A stretch of DNA of 64,000 nt from Exophiala sp. HKRS030 (lineage: Eukaryota > Ascomycota > Eurotiomycetes > Chaetothyriales > Herpotrichiellaceae): positions 2,480,001 to 2,544,000 of the forward strand of contig JAHWDD010000006.1 in NCBI GenBank assembly GCA_023897205.1, in the 5' to 3' direction. Below, piece after piece: positions 11,542 through 22,844 of this stretch; position 1 is the first letter of the stretch, and each line of letters starts with the position of its first letter. Under the pieces are notes generated by a model. The model was not told where the DNA came from, did not search any database, and saw only the letters and a list, made by a program, of their open reading frames with translations. The translations under genes and the position numbers were made by a program.

Positions 11542-12103
11542 CTAATGTTGTTTCGGAGCCGACTTATGCAGGCGGAGAGTCTTGTCGGTAAAGAGCTTTC
11601 TGGTCATGGCAAAGCAAGCGGCGAAGACGGCGAAACTGACATAAGGATGATGATGGTAAGCGGCTGGCTTGGTATAGAGGTATCTGCGCATGGATATACA
11701 ACAGATCTCGAAAACATACAGGATAACCACGCCGAGAGGAATCAACTCCGGAGGGATTCTCTTGAGGCTTCGAAGTCTCTGGGTGATGGTGTGTGCTAGG
11801 TAGCAGAAAAAAGCCAGGTCAATTCTTTGGTCCACAAGTTCCGGTTTCCATTGTACAATCACGCACCACTTTGGTCATCCTCCTAGATTTGCAAAAAGTC
11901 AATTACAGCTTCTTTTTGTTTTGTCTCTCAAGTTCCGTCGCGGCGGCTGCACTCACCTTTGTTCTGAACATGGCTCGGGAGTTATGGAATGGTCTGGCTT
12001 GTCTGAGAGGGGCCTGGCGGAGGATCGGCTGTCGGAGAGCAGCTGGCTGCTTGAAGGCAGCTGCCCGCAAGGGCTGCAGTCTCATGAGTCTTGCAGTGTT
12101 CAT
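11542..12103 (-). CDS. B12D/MLRQ-type complex I accessory subunit, mitochondrial
   Basis: Small inner-membrane protein of the NDUFA4/MLRQ (B12D) family, associated with respiratory complexes I/IV. Four exons on the minus strand: 12103-11957, 11882-11867, 11795-11720 and 11635-11542, total 110 aa. The second exon is only 16 nt. The N-terminus is a mitochondrial presequence rich in Arg/Ala/Gln (MNTARLMRLQPLRAAAFKQP) ending near RPFHNSRA. The mature part reads RLRSLKRIPPELIPLGVVIL then FAVFAACFAMTRKLFTDKTL, with the single helix and the KLFTDKTLRLHK signature. Introns are 74, 71 and 84 nt and all phases match. It is transcribed away from COX12 across 364 bases, pairing two respiratory genes on one promoter. 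Confidence 0.88.
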
Positions 12104-12467
12104 CGCGTGCCGGGAAACGTGGAAGAAGAAGAGTGGAGAGTGTTGTACAAGGAATTGTCGAAGTAGTAAAAGAGATTCCAATGATGGTTTCCCAAATCGC
12201 AGGTTGCTTTCGAAGGAAGCTCTGGGCTGCTGGGATGGGGTTAATCAGCCAATCAACGTCCCGCCAAACCAACTGGCCTTGGCGGGATTCTTGCAACCTC
12301 CGGAATTGAAGCTCCCTCAGGTGACGGTTCGAACATCCCCAAACATTCGAGAGCTACACCTCGACTCTACATTCCAACCGCAGTCTCAACTTTCTTCCAC
12401 CACCTAATCCATCACCCTCTCCCCTTCGCCTACCAGCTACCCTTAGTTATATTCAGCCCTCGTCAAC
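12104..12467. promoter_or_regulatory. shared promoter of B12D and COX12 genes
   Basis: Divergent spacer between two nuclear genes for mitochondrial respiratory proteins. It contains a CCAAT box at 12249-12253, the site bound by the HAP/CBC complex that drives respiratory genes in fungi. Co-regulation is inferred. Confidence 0.65.
12249..12253 (+). promoter_or_regulatory. CCAAT box
   Basis: CCAAT pentamer between the divergent B12D and COX12 genes. It is a candidate HAP-complex site. Confidence 0.45.
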
Positions 12468-12979
12468 ATGGTCGAAATCGAGACTCCCGACCCTGAGGAG
12501 CTTGGAGGAAACGTCACCAAGCCCTTCAAGTTCGTTACCGGTATGGATCTTGCTGGACATCTACCTTTTTTTTGGCCATCAAGGACGTATCTGACTTGGA
12601 AAAATAGCTGGCTACGACGCTCGATTCCCCAACCAGAACCAGTACGTGGCCATCACCTCTTCCCGTACATCCGACACTGTCCCGGCTAACGGCGTTTTTT
12701 TCTTCTTTTCTCTGTAGGACGAAGCATTGCTGGCAAAACTATGTTGACTACCACAAATGTATCCTGGCAAAGGGTGAAGACTTCAAACCATGCAGACAGG
12801 TACGATATATAATCCCTGAAAGAGAAGTTCTGCCAAACAGGAGTGGGAGCACATGAATAACACTTGTGTGTCTGAACTAGTTCTACATCGCATACCGCTC
12901 ACTTTGCCCCGGATACTGGGTCAGCAGATGGGATGATCAACGCGAAGCTGGAAATTTCCCAGTCGACCTGCAACATTGA
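12468..12979 (+). CDS. COX12: cytochrome c oxidase subunit VIb (Cox12)
   Basis: Intermembrane-space subunit at the dimer interface of complex IV. Four exons (12468-12540, 12608-12641, 12718-12799, 12881-12979) give 95 aa with correct phases. The protein reads KPFKFVTAGYDARFPNQNQ, then TKHCWQNYVDYHKC (a CX9C) and PCRQFYIAYRSLC (a CX10C), the twin-cysteine pattern of COX6B/Cox12. It ends WDDQREAGNFPVDLQH. No presequence is expected because twin-CX(9)C proteins enter by the Mia40 route. It is head-to-head with the B12D gene. Confidence 0.95.
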
Positions 12980-14599
12980 AAGGATCTCTGCGGCTCCATC
13001 GGTATTCGTGGCGGAGTACAGGTTCGCTTGAGGTGAAAAGAAGAGCAAGCACTTGTATATAGACATGAATGGCAGCTCAAAGTTTTACCCTCTGCTTCTG
13101 CTGATTTTTTTCCCACGAAACCACCGCAATATTATGAGGTCTATACCATCGGCGTTCGACTGATAGAACACAAAGTGCACGGTGCATAGTCCAAATTGCC
13201 GCCCATCAGGAATTCGTAGTTTTGGCCTTGTGACAACCCTTGAGAGCTCGTGGCATCTCACATTTGTATACCTCGGTCTATGCACAGGATACGTACAAGA
13301 TGAAAAATCACAAGTCTGGGTGAAGTCTGTGGCTTTGTCCTCTGCGAGACTACCTGATCTAAATACAACAGCTATTCCATTATCAACTGAGTCTCTTACT
13401 CCCGACGTATGACCTAGGCTACGAGTACGTACGTATACAAGGCAAGGCCTTATACAGCGACCGTGGGCACCCATAACTTTGAAGATTAAGAGGTACGTCT
13501 TGTTCAAAGTATACTCGATCACCAACACAGGGAACGAAATGTCGACCTCAGGCAACAAGCACACCAAAAGCAGTCAATATCGAGAATGATAGTCCTGCGA
13601 ATGACTGCAGAGGTTTGCTCAGCGAGTTCAGTGGAGCTGCTTCGGCGAGTCTTTTGCATTCAGCCGGTGATACTCTGGTCAACAGTCTCGCTGTCTACGG
13701 AAGAATCATGCAGAAACGAACGCCTGCAGCAATGGTAGCAAGGTAACTAGGAGCTTTTGTTGGCACAAAGTCATGGCAAGGAAAATATAAAGCATTGTCC
13801 GGAAAGACATCGCTTGAATCTTGTCCAGGTCGGCATCAGGTTAGTACTGCTCTTTCATAACGATTCACATACCTTGTATGCTATGCCCGAAAGCATTTTA
13901 CCTGTGTAGAGAGCTCCATTGTTCGACTCGGCCATTGTCTTGTTTGCGTTAGTTGGATTACCAAAAATCACAGGATGACCAGGCATCATTTTGAACGTCT
14001 CTTGCAATAGTCAAGAAAGATGCTAGGCAGAGTATCGTGCATGGAAGTGCGCCACACCAAGTACAGGCAGTCCACGTCTCTCGCCTATTGGAAGAGAAAC
14101 CAGACCAGTACATCATGCGCGATCAGAGACGCCGCAGGAGGAACCCCACAGGTCGACATGATCAAATCAGGTAGTAATGGTCGCAGCTAGACCGATAGGT
14201 CCTGTATCTTCAGATACATACATGTATTCGCTGGCACATTGACAATGGATGATATGGAAGCAGACGTATTCGTTGGTTTTGTTAGATAAACACTGCCCAG
14301 GTCATCAATATCGTGGTGCTTGATGGGAATGTCATTGGTCCATATACGCCATAGATCTCCTGGAATGAAGTTCATGGGAAGGATGCAAGGAGACTACAGC
14401 CAGAAGGCGGGCAGTCTCTCATTCTTGGACAGTGACCACGGGACGACTGCCTTGTGAAATGTCTATTGATAACTGAGCTAGTGCTCCACGATCAACATGC
14501 GCCGGCCGCTGCAAGACAAACTCTGGTCGTAGCAGAATACAGTAGCAATGCAAAGATAATAGACCTTGACCTTTGAGTCCCTGTTGCTCCGTGGATGCT
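12980..14599. other. 1.6 kb intergenic region, no supported gene
   Basis: 3' flank of COX12 and 3' flank of the Nudix gene. A short Ala/Leu-rich open stretch at about 13580-13742 on the plus strand could be a coding remnant, but I cannot extend it through splice sites. Otherwise nothing recognised. Confidence 0.4.
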
Positions 14600-15129
14600 T
14601 TATTTCTTCATCGAGCTGCGTCGTAAGGCTTCCAGCAACTCCGGGCGTGTCTGCAAAAGCTGTACGGCCTGAGCGTAGGCGTACCATTGTCGAGACCTCT
14701 TGTGTTTTTCAGGCCAATTTGACTTTTCTTCGGTGACAACTGCTTCGAAAAAGTGATAGCTTGCTTTGGGGGCATTTTTGCTGACGGCAGTCGTTGGTCT
14801 TGTGTCGGGGATATGTCCTAGGTCTTTCTCGACCCTGCATATGATTCCGGCTTCTTCCCAAGCTTCTCTCTGAGCAGCTGCGGATGCCGTAGCCTCGTCT
14901 AGTTCCCAGCCGCCTTTTGGAAGCACCCAGCTGTTGCGATGTGTAGATTGGATGAGAAGGACTTTAGTCTTATCCAGGGAGAGAGGCACAACACCGGCAA
15001 CCAATCTCTCACCTTTGGGACCGTAACCTGGGAGAAGCAGTTAGTCTCATGTAACAGGATGAATAAGCTTGGTAACCTACGTTGATTGCCGTTGCCGGTG
15101 CGCGATGTCATAGATAGGTTCTTAGCCAT
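14600..15129 (-). CDS. Nudix hydrolase, diphosphoinositol polyphosphate phosphohydrolase type
   Basis: Cleaves pyrophosphates such as diphosphoinositol polyphosphates and diadenosine polyphosphates; Ddp1/Aps1 relatives. Exons 15129-15081 and 15027-14600 (intron 53 nt) give 158 aa. The Nudix box G-x5-E-x7-REUxEExGU is complete: GGWELDEATASAAAQREAWE followed by EAGI. Upstream NSWVLPKGGW is the usual PKGG lead-in. The start ATG follows a CTACC-type context and the splice restores GNGNQRYGPKGERLVAGVVP. Highly basic C-terminus (EALRRSSMKK). Substrate preference is from the family, not proven here. Confidence 0.9.
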
Positions 15130-15599
15130 GGTGGAAAGACAACAGGTTCGGAGGCCTGCGGCCAGTTGAAGAAAGGAAAGGCCTTGTTTCTTCTGACTTT
15201 GGATCGAGATAAGGTAGGAAGCAAGCAAACGAGGGAAACAGACGGTGAGAGAGCACGTGGGAACACTTTCGAGCTGTTCCGATGGAGGCGGACGTTGCTC
15301 GGTCGGTTGGTGAAGAGAAGAGATGGGAGTGAGGATCACAAAGGAGCCATGGCTGAGCCTGGAGGAGAAGCGGTTTGCGATAGAGCGCAAGTGAAGTTTC
15401 AGAAGCCTTCAGTCCCGTGTAGAACGGGGCTGAGGGAGTAGATTTGACGTGCACAGCAGTCTGAGATCGGGAACAGCCATAATTTGTAGAAAGTGGTTTT
15501 TTGTTAGTTTCTGGGGTGGACACGAGGGTGAAGAAATAGCAGTAGCGGCGGTAACGTCTCAACGCACCTAAACTGTGTACACTGACTGCCTCCCCTACA

Positions 15600-15608
15600 T
15601 ACTCCGTA
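15600..15608 (-). repeat. TACTCCGTA intergenic 9-mer
   Basis: Exact copy of the dispersed motif, within the wider palindrome CATACTCCGTATG, upstream of the Nudix gene. Confidence 0.7.
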
Positions 15609-15969
15609 TGCCATCCATGTAAGCTGCTAAATTACACAGGCACCCACTGCGCCCCAAGAAATACCGGGCGAGTCGTGGTTCGCTGTACCAACGATAGACC
15701 TGCAGTGGTTCCTCGCTCGCAGCATCTTTGTCCGTCGAGGAGCACACGACAAACACACACGTGCCCAGCTACGCCTTTACACTGGTCTGCACACACCCAG
15801 CATCCCACCATCTCCCTCACCGTCAGTGCTGCTCACGCGAGCGTCTGCTGTTCTTTGGTGGGGGTTTCTCGCAGGGGTCTTGAGCCTCCGACTTTGGCCT
15901 CGATTGGCTGCCTGTTGAACGTTGTGTTCACATCCCACTCTGCCCATGCTTGTTTGTTGTCTTCATTAA

Positions 15970-15978
15970 TACGGAGTA
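15970..15978 (+). repeat. TACGGAGTA intergenic 9-mer
   Basis: Second copy in the same promoter region, inverted relative to the one at 15600. Confidence 0.7.
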
Positions 15979-16203
15979 TCTAATTCGAATTCGTCATTCT
16001 CGGCCTTGCTCCCCATTCAGGTGACGTCTTCCGACATTTGCCTAGAACACATCGAACAACGCCTCATCCCGACCAGACTATCCCTAACCATCTCGCTGCA
16101 AAGTTTCTTAGGCCGATGAGATTGGTAGATCTTCCACATCCACATTAAGGCCCAAAAATATCCTTGCAGTCAAGCTTTCGTTTGAAAGCATTCTGTCGGC
16201 GTC

Positions 16204-18131
16204 ATGACAAACGAAATCTCCCTATTGAAGCCACTAGGTGAGTCAAGGCGGATGATCTGTGTTGTGATGGAACCTCGCACCAGCCTCGTCGTGCAGTGAG
16301 GTATCGGCAGTAACAGAGTGCACTAACCAAGTCACGCAGGCTACCAAAGAAAAAGCTCCTGCGGCTACTGCAAGAATGCCACTGGAAGTAAGTCAACGCT
16401 TTTCCGTCCTTGGGCTGCAGATGCTCGGCCGGGGTGTTGTTTGGCGATCATGGTAGTAGAATCTCACCAGCTATGCAGGCTCCTCATATTACATGTCATG
16501 TGACAATATGCGAATTGATCACTATCAGGAGTTGATGGACAGAGGTTGGAGAAGGTCAGGCAGTCTGTACTATAAGCCAGACCTGCTCCGATCATGCTGT
16601 CCACACTATACCATACGGTATAGGAGTCCATCTGGGATCGAAATAGCCATGGGCTAATCAGTACAGGCTGAAAGCGTCTGAGTGCAGGCCGAAAAAGGAT
16701 CAACGTCAGGCAATGAATCGATTCAACGCATTCGTGCTCGGACCAGAGTACAAGCGTCAGGCTGCGAGGTTGTGTCCTCAAGATCGAGAGTATGTTTTGC
16801 TGATTCTAAGCGCTGGCTTGGTCTGACATGTTCAGGGAGAAGCGCAAAAATCGAGACAAGTTCGACCTGTTATCTGCTGTCCATAGAGCTGAATACAGTC
16901 TCGTACAGCGTCCACGGAACAAGAATACTGACAAACCTATTGAACCGGCTCACAAGTTCGAAGTGAGCCTTGAGGGCGATAGCTGCACAAAGGAGAAGTA
17001 TGCAAATCTTTCATCCTCCCGAGCTCATCTGATCAACTTCAGGTACGATGTATTCCTCAAATATCAGTTGCAGATTCATAAAGACCCACCCTCGAGATGG
17101 AAAGAAAAGGACTTCACTCGATTTCTTTGTAGTGGCCTCGACCGCAAGGTCCTCAAAATCGACGGTAGGACGCTGAAATTAGGATCTTATCATCAATGCT
17201 ATCGATTAGACGGAAAGTTAGTGGCGGTGGCAGTCCTGGACCTTCTACCTCACGCTGTCAGTTCGGTCTATCTGTTGTAGGTACAAACTTTCCCCTGGTT
17301 ATTCAGTCACTGATGGCGGAGTTATGATCCTGATTACGAACAATGGGATTTTGGCAAGCTGAGTGCCGTCCGGGAAATTGCAATGAGCCTAGAATTAGGC
17401 TATGAGTACTATTATATGGGTATGATTTCGGTCACACCGCCATGCTTTGCTTATTGTGCCTCAGGCTATTACATTCATTCATGTGCCAAAATGCGGTATA
17501 AGGGTAGCTTTTCTCCAAGTTACTTACTCGGTAAGCCCTCTGCAACCACGATGAGCCAGCCCGTATAACTTTTCAGATCCCGAGAGCCTTGAATGGTGCA
17601 TTCTTGATGACCACTACCGTCAAGAACTCGATAGAAGACCATATGTTTCGCTATCGCACGATCGGCAGACAGCTATCGAGAACAATTCACTCGCCGAAAA
17701 TGCACCAAGCAGAAGTTCGACTGCTGCAAGTACTAGTGAACGTTCCAAAACGACGAAAGAAAGATCGAAAATCTTCGACGACGATAAAGATCTTGAGTTT
17801 GATGAAGTGCCAAGCGACGAAGAGGACGCAGAGATCCCGGAAGGCTCTCTGTTCGACTACAATATCCCGGGGGTTCTAACCAAGGAGGAAGTGAAGCACC
17901 TTGACTTGGACCATTGGCGACTGGTTGTGAGAAACAGTCTAGTCGAATTGGAGGTAAGTAACATTGGTCAAACCCCTTGACTGAGCAAGGTCAGTGACTT
18001 ATTTCCAGGACATCCGAGGTTGGGAAGACTGGGAGATTGACAAACCCGACACGATAAAGGGTATAGCCGCAGAGTTGATCGCTGCGACGGGACCGAAGCT
18101 GCTTGAAAATTCAGCCCTTGTACTCTTCTAG
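16204..18131 (+). CDS. ATE1: arginyl-tRNA--protein transferase (N-end rule)
   Basis: Transfers Arg from Arg-tRNA to acidic N-termini, marking proteins for the Arg/N-degron pathway. Ten exons: 16204-16237, 16340-16387, 16479-16617, 16667-16789, 16836-16997, 17043-17276, 17322-17419, 17465-17530, 17577-17953 and 18009-18131; phases close to 467 aa. The N-terminal cysteine motif [13 protein letters not shown] is formed across exons 1-3, and [10 protein letters not shown] follows. The C-terminal GNAT-like half contains [60 protein letters not shown] and [15 protein letters not shown] Ser/Asp-rich low-complexity insert (about residues 330-390) precedes the tail, a region known to vary in fungi. 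Ten exons with some of only 34-66 nt make this the most fragmented gene in the window. Confidence 0.95.
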
Positions 18132-18622
18132 GGTTATGCATGGATGACTGCAGAGTATGGCACTGCATCAATTGGTGCACCGAGCATGAAAACAAAGATG
18201 GGGATTTGAACGTCGTCCAGCTTAACAGGTCTTTTTTCTTAATGAAAATAAACCCTGCTTGCGATGAATTTTTCCTCCTGCGCAGCAGACAACTGTTACA
18301 AGCAGGGATTTTCCCAGCATCCACAGCATCCTGTCTTTGCCCAAGTACTTTAGCTTTGACGCATAGAAAAACATAGTAGGTGCTGAGGTTGATTCCCGGG
18401 CGACCCCGAGTCAGGGTTTCCAGCCTCGTCGCCACAGCCTCGGTCACTGACCATAAGAGGCATGTACGGCGAAGCTCCAAGAAAATTATCGATCGGGGAG
18501 CTCTGAGTGCAGTCGTGTGCATGTTGTATCTTTCTCAAAGTCCATCGAGCAATACATCTTTTGCCATCTCCTAATTGACGGTTTGATCTTTGTTTTTTCA
18601 CATTTCTCGTACCGTCGACACA
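18132..18622. other. spacer between ATE1 and GrpE genes
   Basis: 3' flank of ATE1 and promoter of the GrpE gene. No gene recognised. Confidence 0.5.
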
Positions 18623-19498
18623 ATGTTTCGTAGACAGATCTTGCGCCAATCTCGCGCTGTTTCAGAGACCCTCACAGCATCGCCTCAATTACGGCGGTCG
18701 CCGTTCTCTTCCGCAACATTTGCATCCCCTCGACCCTGCATACCCGCCTCGTACTCTTTCAGAACAGGCCAGAGATGGCAATCGACGGAGGCAAACAAGC
18801 CAGCCGATGAGAAGGCTGCTCCCGAATCTGAACAGACAAAAGCGCCAGAGGCCAAAGAGGATCCGACAAAACAAGAACTCGAGAAGGCGAAGAAGGAAAT
18901 CATTGACTTGAAGGTACCTTGCCGATGATGCCCTGTTGCCCGTTTACACATTTTTTCTGGTAGAGTGCGTGCTGACTTTTCTCCTTCCCGTCAGGACAAA
19001 TATCTCCGGTCCGTCGCCGACTACCGCAATCTGCAAGAGCGGACGAAACGCGAGACCGAGGCGGCGAAGCAATTCGCCCTGCAACGCTTCGCCACAGACC
19101 TGCTCGACTCGATAGACAACCTCGACCGAGCTCTCACGGCCGTCCCGAAAGAAGTCCTCTCCGAGACCGCGACGTCGGACGCATCCTCTTCGGACGCCAA
19201 CGCCGCGGCGGCATCGGAGTCGACCTCGGAGGCAAGCAAGCATCTCACCGACCTGCACGCCGGTCTCATGATGACAGAAGGCATCCTCATGTCCACATTG
19301 AAGAAGCACGGCATCGAACGCTTTGACCCTCTCGAGGGCGAGGGACGAAGGTTCGACCCCAACACCGACGAGGCGACCTTCTTCGCCAAGGTGGACGGCA
19401 AGCAGGACGGCGAGGTCTTCTTCACCCAGAGCAAAGGCTACAAACTTAACGGCCGGGTTCTGAGAGCCGCAAAGGTCGGCGTTGTCAAGAACTCATAA
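18623..19498 (+). CDS. MGE1: mitochondrial GrpE nucleotide-exchange factor
   Basis: Matrix co-chaperone that releases ADP from mitochondrial Hsp70. Exons 18623-18913 and 18995-19498 (intron 81 nt, codon boundary) give 264 aa. The first about 55 residues are a presequence rich in Arg/Ser (MFRRQILRQSRAVSETL ... GQRWQST). A charged Lys/Glu segment with coiled-coil character (about 60-100) leads into the GrpE core DKYLRSVADYRNLQERTKRE. Core signatures include FATDLLDSIDNLDRAL, LMMTEGILMSTLKKHGIERF and the beta-domain end GYKLNGRVLRAAKVGV. An Ala/Ser-rich insert (SSSDANAAAASEST) sits in the usual variable loop. Confidence 0.95.
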
Positions 19499-21691
19499 GA
19501 CGAAAACCCCTCTCCACACACATACACACGCGCACGCTCCCATTTCCGTCCGACATCCGCCTCCATATAAATCTCTTCCCAACCTCGAACAACGCAAGTG
19601 CGGTTTGAAACCGCGACGACAATTTTCCACTCTCGCATTTTCAGGACAGAACAAAAAGTGAACTTTTTTGGGTTCTGCACCATATGACCATGACCGATCA
19701 CATACCCTGGGTACGGTTCAGCTTCCTGTACAAAAAGTAAAGAATATTTAATCAACCATCAACTCTCTCTCTCTCTCCTGTTTATCATGAGCTTGGTCGA
19801 CTGCGAGGCGTAAATGATGAAGCGGGGAATCTTAAAGGCATCGTCTCCGTTGGGTTCAACCAGAAAAGAGAAGACCGAAGCGAGTACTCCTCCTGCGGCT
19901 TGCTGAGGGGTATGGGACACGAGAGACACTTTTCGACGGCTAACATGTTCCGTCTTTGTTTGTAGATGATGGGGAGGATTGATCATGATGTGCCTGTTTT
20001 TTTCTGAACGAGCGGGTACTCTGGTGCTCCGGCTTTTGTAAAATGTAGCTTATATCACTCAAAGACCTTTCTTCCTCCTCCCTTTGACCGACTCTAGTCG
20101 CTACATCATCACGGGAAGCCACAGCGCGGCTACAACCGGTGAGCAGTATGGTGCATTGGATACATCCTGTGTACCTTAGGAACCCACGGAGTAGCTAGGG
20201 TATTTATGTCTTCACCCTGAACCATGTGGTGTGCTTATGTAAGCGGGCCCTTGGTGTCGAGTCTTCCGAGCAACAACCCAGACTTCACCTGACTTGCTAC
20301 CCAACTCTTCATGCTCGAACGAGGACTCTGCTTCATGTTTGTAAGGGTTGACTGAGATCACCCAAGGAACGCCAATAGTCTATCACTCCGTTGGGCTCCT
20401 TGATATTGTGCGGCTTCGAAATATTGAATGGTGGGTGCATGCGTTGTCGTGACCGATCAAAGAGTGTCGAGAAATGACAAAGTTGCCTGCGGATATGGAG
20501 TCTTTTCTGCAACACTTGAACCAACAAATTTACAAACTTTCTCAGGAAGTAAGTGACAGCGGTGTCAAATTCCATCAGGCTTTGGCTTCTCTCTGCGGGT
20601 TTTATGGGAGCACACCACAATCTTTTCCAAGCTCTTGCTTCCAAAGACTGCCGCCCACACCCGCGCTTTACGACAACCCATACTGTTAACTTTGGAACTC
20701 GGCCCAATCTCCCATGTTGTCTGGAAGGTTTTCTTGTGGGGGAAAGGAATGACTTATTTGCAATGGTGAAAGGTATAAAAGGTCTCGACCTGGTCCAAAA
20801 AAAGAATCAAGTCTCCTGAAATTCAATCTCATCATTGCCTTGTGAGCTCAGAAATCCTTCGAATGTCAATCCTTGACTGGTGGGAATTGAACCTAACCTA
20901 TGCTTGTTACTTTGAAGGATGATGGACCCGGCCCTTGCGTGGCACCAACCGTCCAGTGGGATTTCCGACTTCGGACCCCCAGCTATTGAGCTGTCGAGTG
21001 ACAACAAGCTCGACAAAGTGGTGGCATATGCCGAGAATGGTTGGGCTGGGGATCCTCGATTGGGGTATCCATCGTCAGCATGAGGAAGTGCAGTGATGGC
21101 TAGCGCTGCTTACCTGTCTTGGGTGCTTGGACAGTTCGTGACGGTCGTACACGATACAGCCCCGAGTCGAGGTCTGGGCAAGGCAAACGTCGAGATCACC
21201 GACCCGGCATACGAGTTGACAGAGCGAAGAGACGGCAGAAAGTAATTGGAACACGGAACACGGGAACAACACACAAACCATGCAAAAGGGAGGAGGAAGA
21301 GGGGTGGGCGATTGGAAATTTCTGAGGCGAGTGCCGCACGAAGAGACCAAGGAAGAGCAGAGGACGCAGAGAGACGGATGCAAGAGCTTGGGTCCTACAC
21401 GGGCAGGATCACAGATGAAGGAGTACGTCAACCTGATGGAAGGGAAGAGCATGTCAGGGTCGGCAGTGCGAGAGACCCTCGCCTCCTCGACTCTATCGCA
21501 TCCTGCCGACCTGCAGGTCTCTTGACCCATGAGAAAATACATCTCCTGCACAATTCCTTGTAAAGAAAAAGCCAGGAGTAAGACGACTGATGATATTTAC
21601 AGGAAATCGCGCCCGAGACCATCGAATACCCCCTAGAAGGGTGACCAAGAAGTGACCAGACGGGACACATCACCGACTACTAACTAGCGCC

Positions 21692-21711
21692 GCAGCAGCA
21701 GCTGCTGCTGC
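21692..21711. repeat. CAG/CTG palindromic triplet repeat
   Basis: GCAGCAGCA followed by GCTGCTGCTGC makes a 20-base perfect palindrome that can fold as a hairpin, continuing as two further CTG units. Confidence 0.8.
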
Positions 21712-22114
21712 TGCTCATCGCTATTCTGTTTAAAAAAAGGTTTTTTTTTATTGTTTTGGTCTTCTCCAGAGACTATGACATTGATGAACACATTACTGTC
21801 AAAGATTGCTGACGTGGGGAAAAAGTTACAGAAAAGGTCGGCTCCCAATGCATACGATCTTGCAAAGTCGATGGATCAATGTCACGGGGCAAATACGCAA
21901 ACGATCTAGCATCCTAGATATGCTACCGTGTCTGATGACATCTTCATACGAACGGATACACCAAAATGCCCCAGTGAGGTAAGTAGGTACCCACCCGACA
22001 CTTTCGAGGATGAGCCCCAAGACCGAAACCGAAAGAAAGGGGAACTCCCGTCTGCGGCACTTTTCATCAAGAATATGATTCCGAGGCAAATCGTTTTCCA
22101 TCACTACCACTAGG

Positions 22115-22123
22115 TACTCCGTA
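22115..22123 (-). repeat. TACTCCGTA intergenic 9-mer
   Basis: Exact copy of the dispersed motif in the gene-free stretch between GrpE and the Phe-tRNA synthetase gene. Confidence 0.7.
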
Positions 22124-22844
22124 GGGAGGTAAGAAGTTTTTACTTTCTTCTGCAGAATATCTGAGGCACGGGTTCAATCCTGGCGGCGAAGAACACGGTA
22201 AACAAGGCCAGTCAGAGAAGAGATTCTATAGGAAGGTATCTGTATCTCAACTAGATCCGTGTCCTTCTCTTTCATCAACCCTCTTTCGCGTCTTGTTGTA
22301 CAAGCCCTGAGATGGGCCAGGATTACATATAAAAGGGTTGTACAATATATGATATACATGGTTCTGAGATTGACCTCATGTTCTCTTCATGATCGGATGT
22401 CCATCAACATCCTAAGCCCCTAAAAGGCATTTCTTGCCTTGATCACTCGCTTGAACCTGTTGACAAGAGATGATCGTTGTCAGTACAAAAGGCTCTCTCG
22501 CAGAATCCAAAAAGATAAAAGGATGTTGAGCAAGCATGGCTTAAGCAAGCTTTGAGGTGTTTCTTTCAGGAAAAAATTGAGGTAAGAGGTTGCACAATAG
22601 AATCAAACGGTCACAGGACCGTCATATGGGGTTGAAACATATTAAATTTTGGCAATTCATCATTGAAACTCAAGGGACAAAGTCCGACCAAAAATAAAGG
22701 GGTAGATGGACTTACCAGAGAAACGCTGCAACATGTCCAGTGGAACAAATGCAAAAGTGTGCGGAGTACAACTTCCTCGAATGAGTTATGCGCGCAGACG
22801 ATCAGGTTTTAAAATGGACCGAGTAGATGAACGAAACCCTGCGC

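Larger units (their letters stand above)
15130..16203. promoter_or_regulatory. divergent promoter region of Nudix and ATE1 genes
   Basis: 1.07 kb between divergent start codons. It contains two TACTCCGTA/TACGGAGTA motifs in opposite orientation at 15600 and 15970. No gene recognised. Confidence 0.5.
19499..22844. other. 3.3 kb intergenic region, no supported gene
   Basis: 3' flank of GrpE and 3' flank of the Phe-tRNA synthetase. It holds CT-dinucleotide and T-homopolymer runs, the triplet palindrome at 21692 and a TACTCCGTA motif at 22115. Open frames here are short and none shows a recognisable domain. Confidence 0.5.

Noticed and set aside
22160..22190. GGGTTCAATCC resembling a tRNA T-loop
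   Set aside because: No A-box, D-arm or acceptor pairing upstream.
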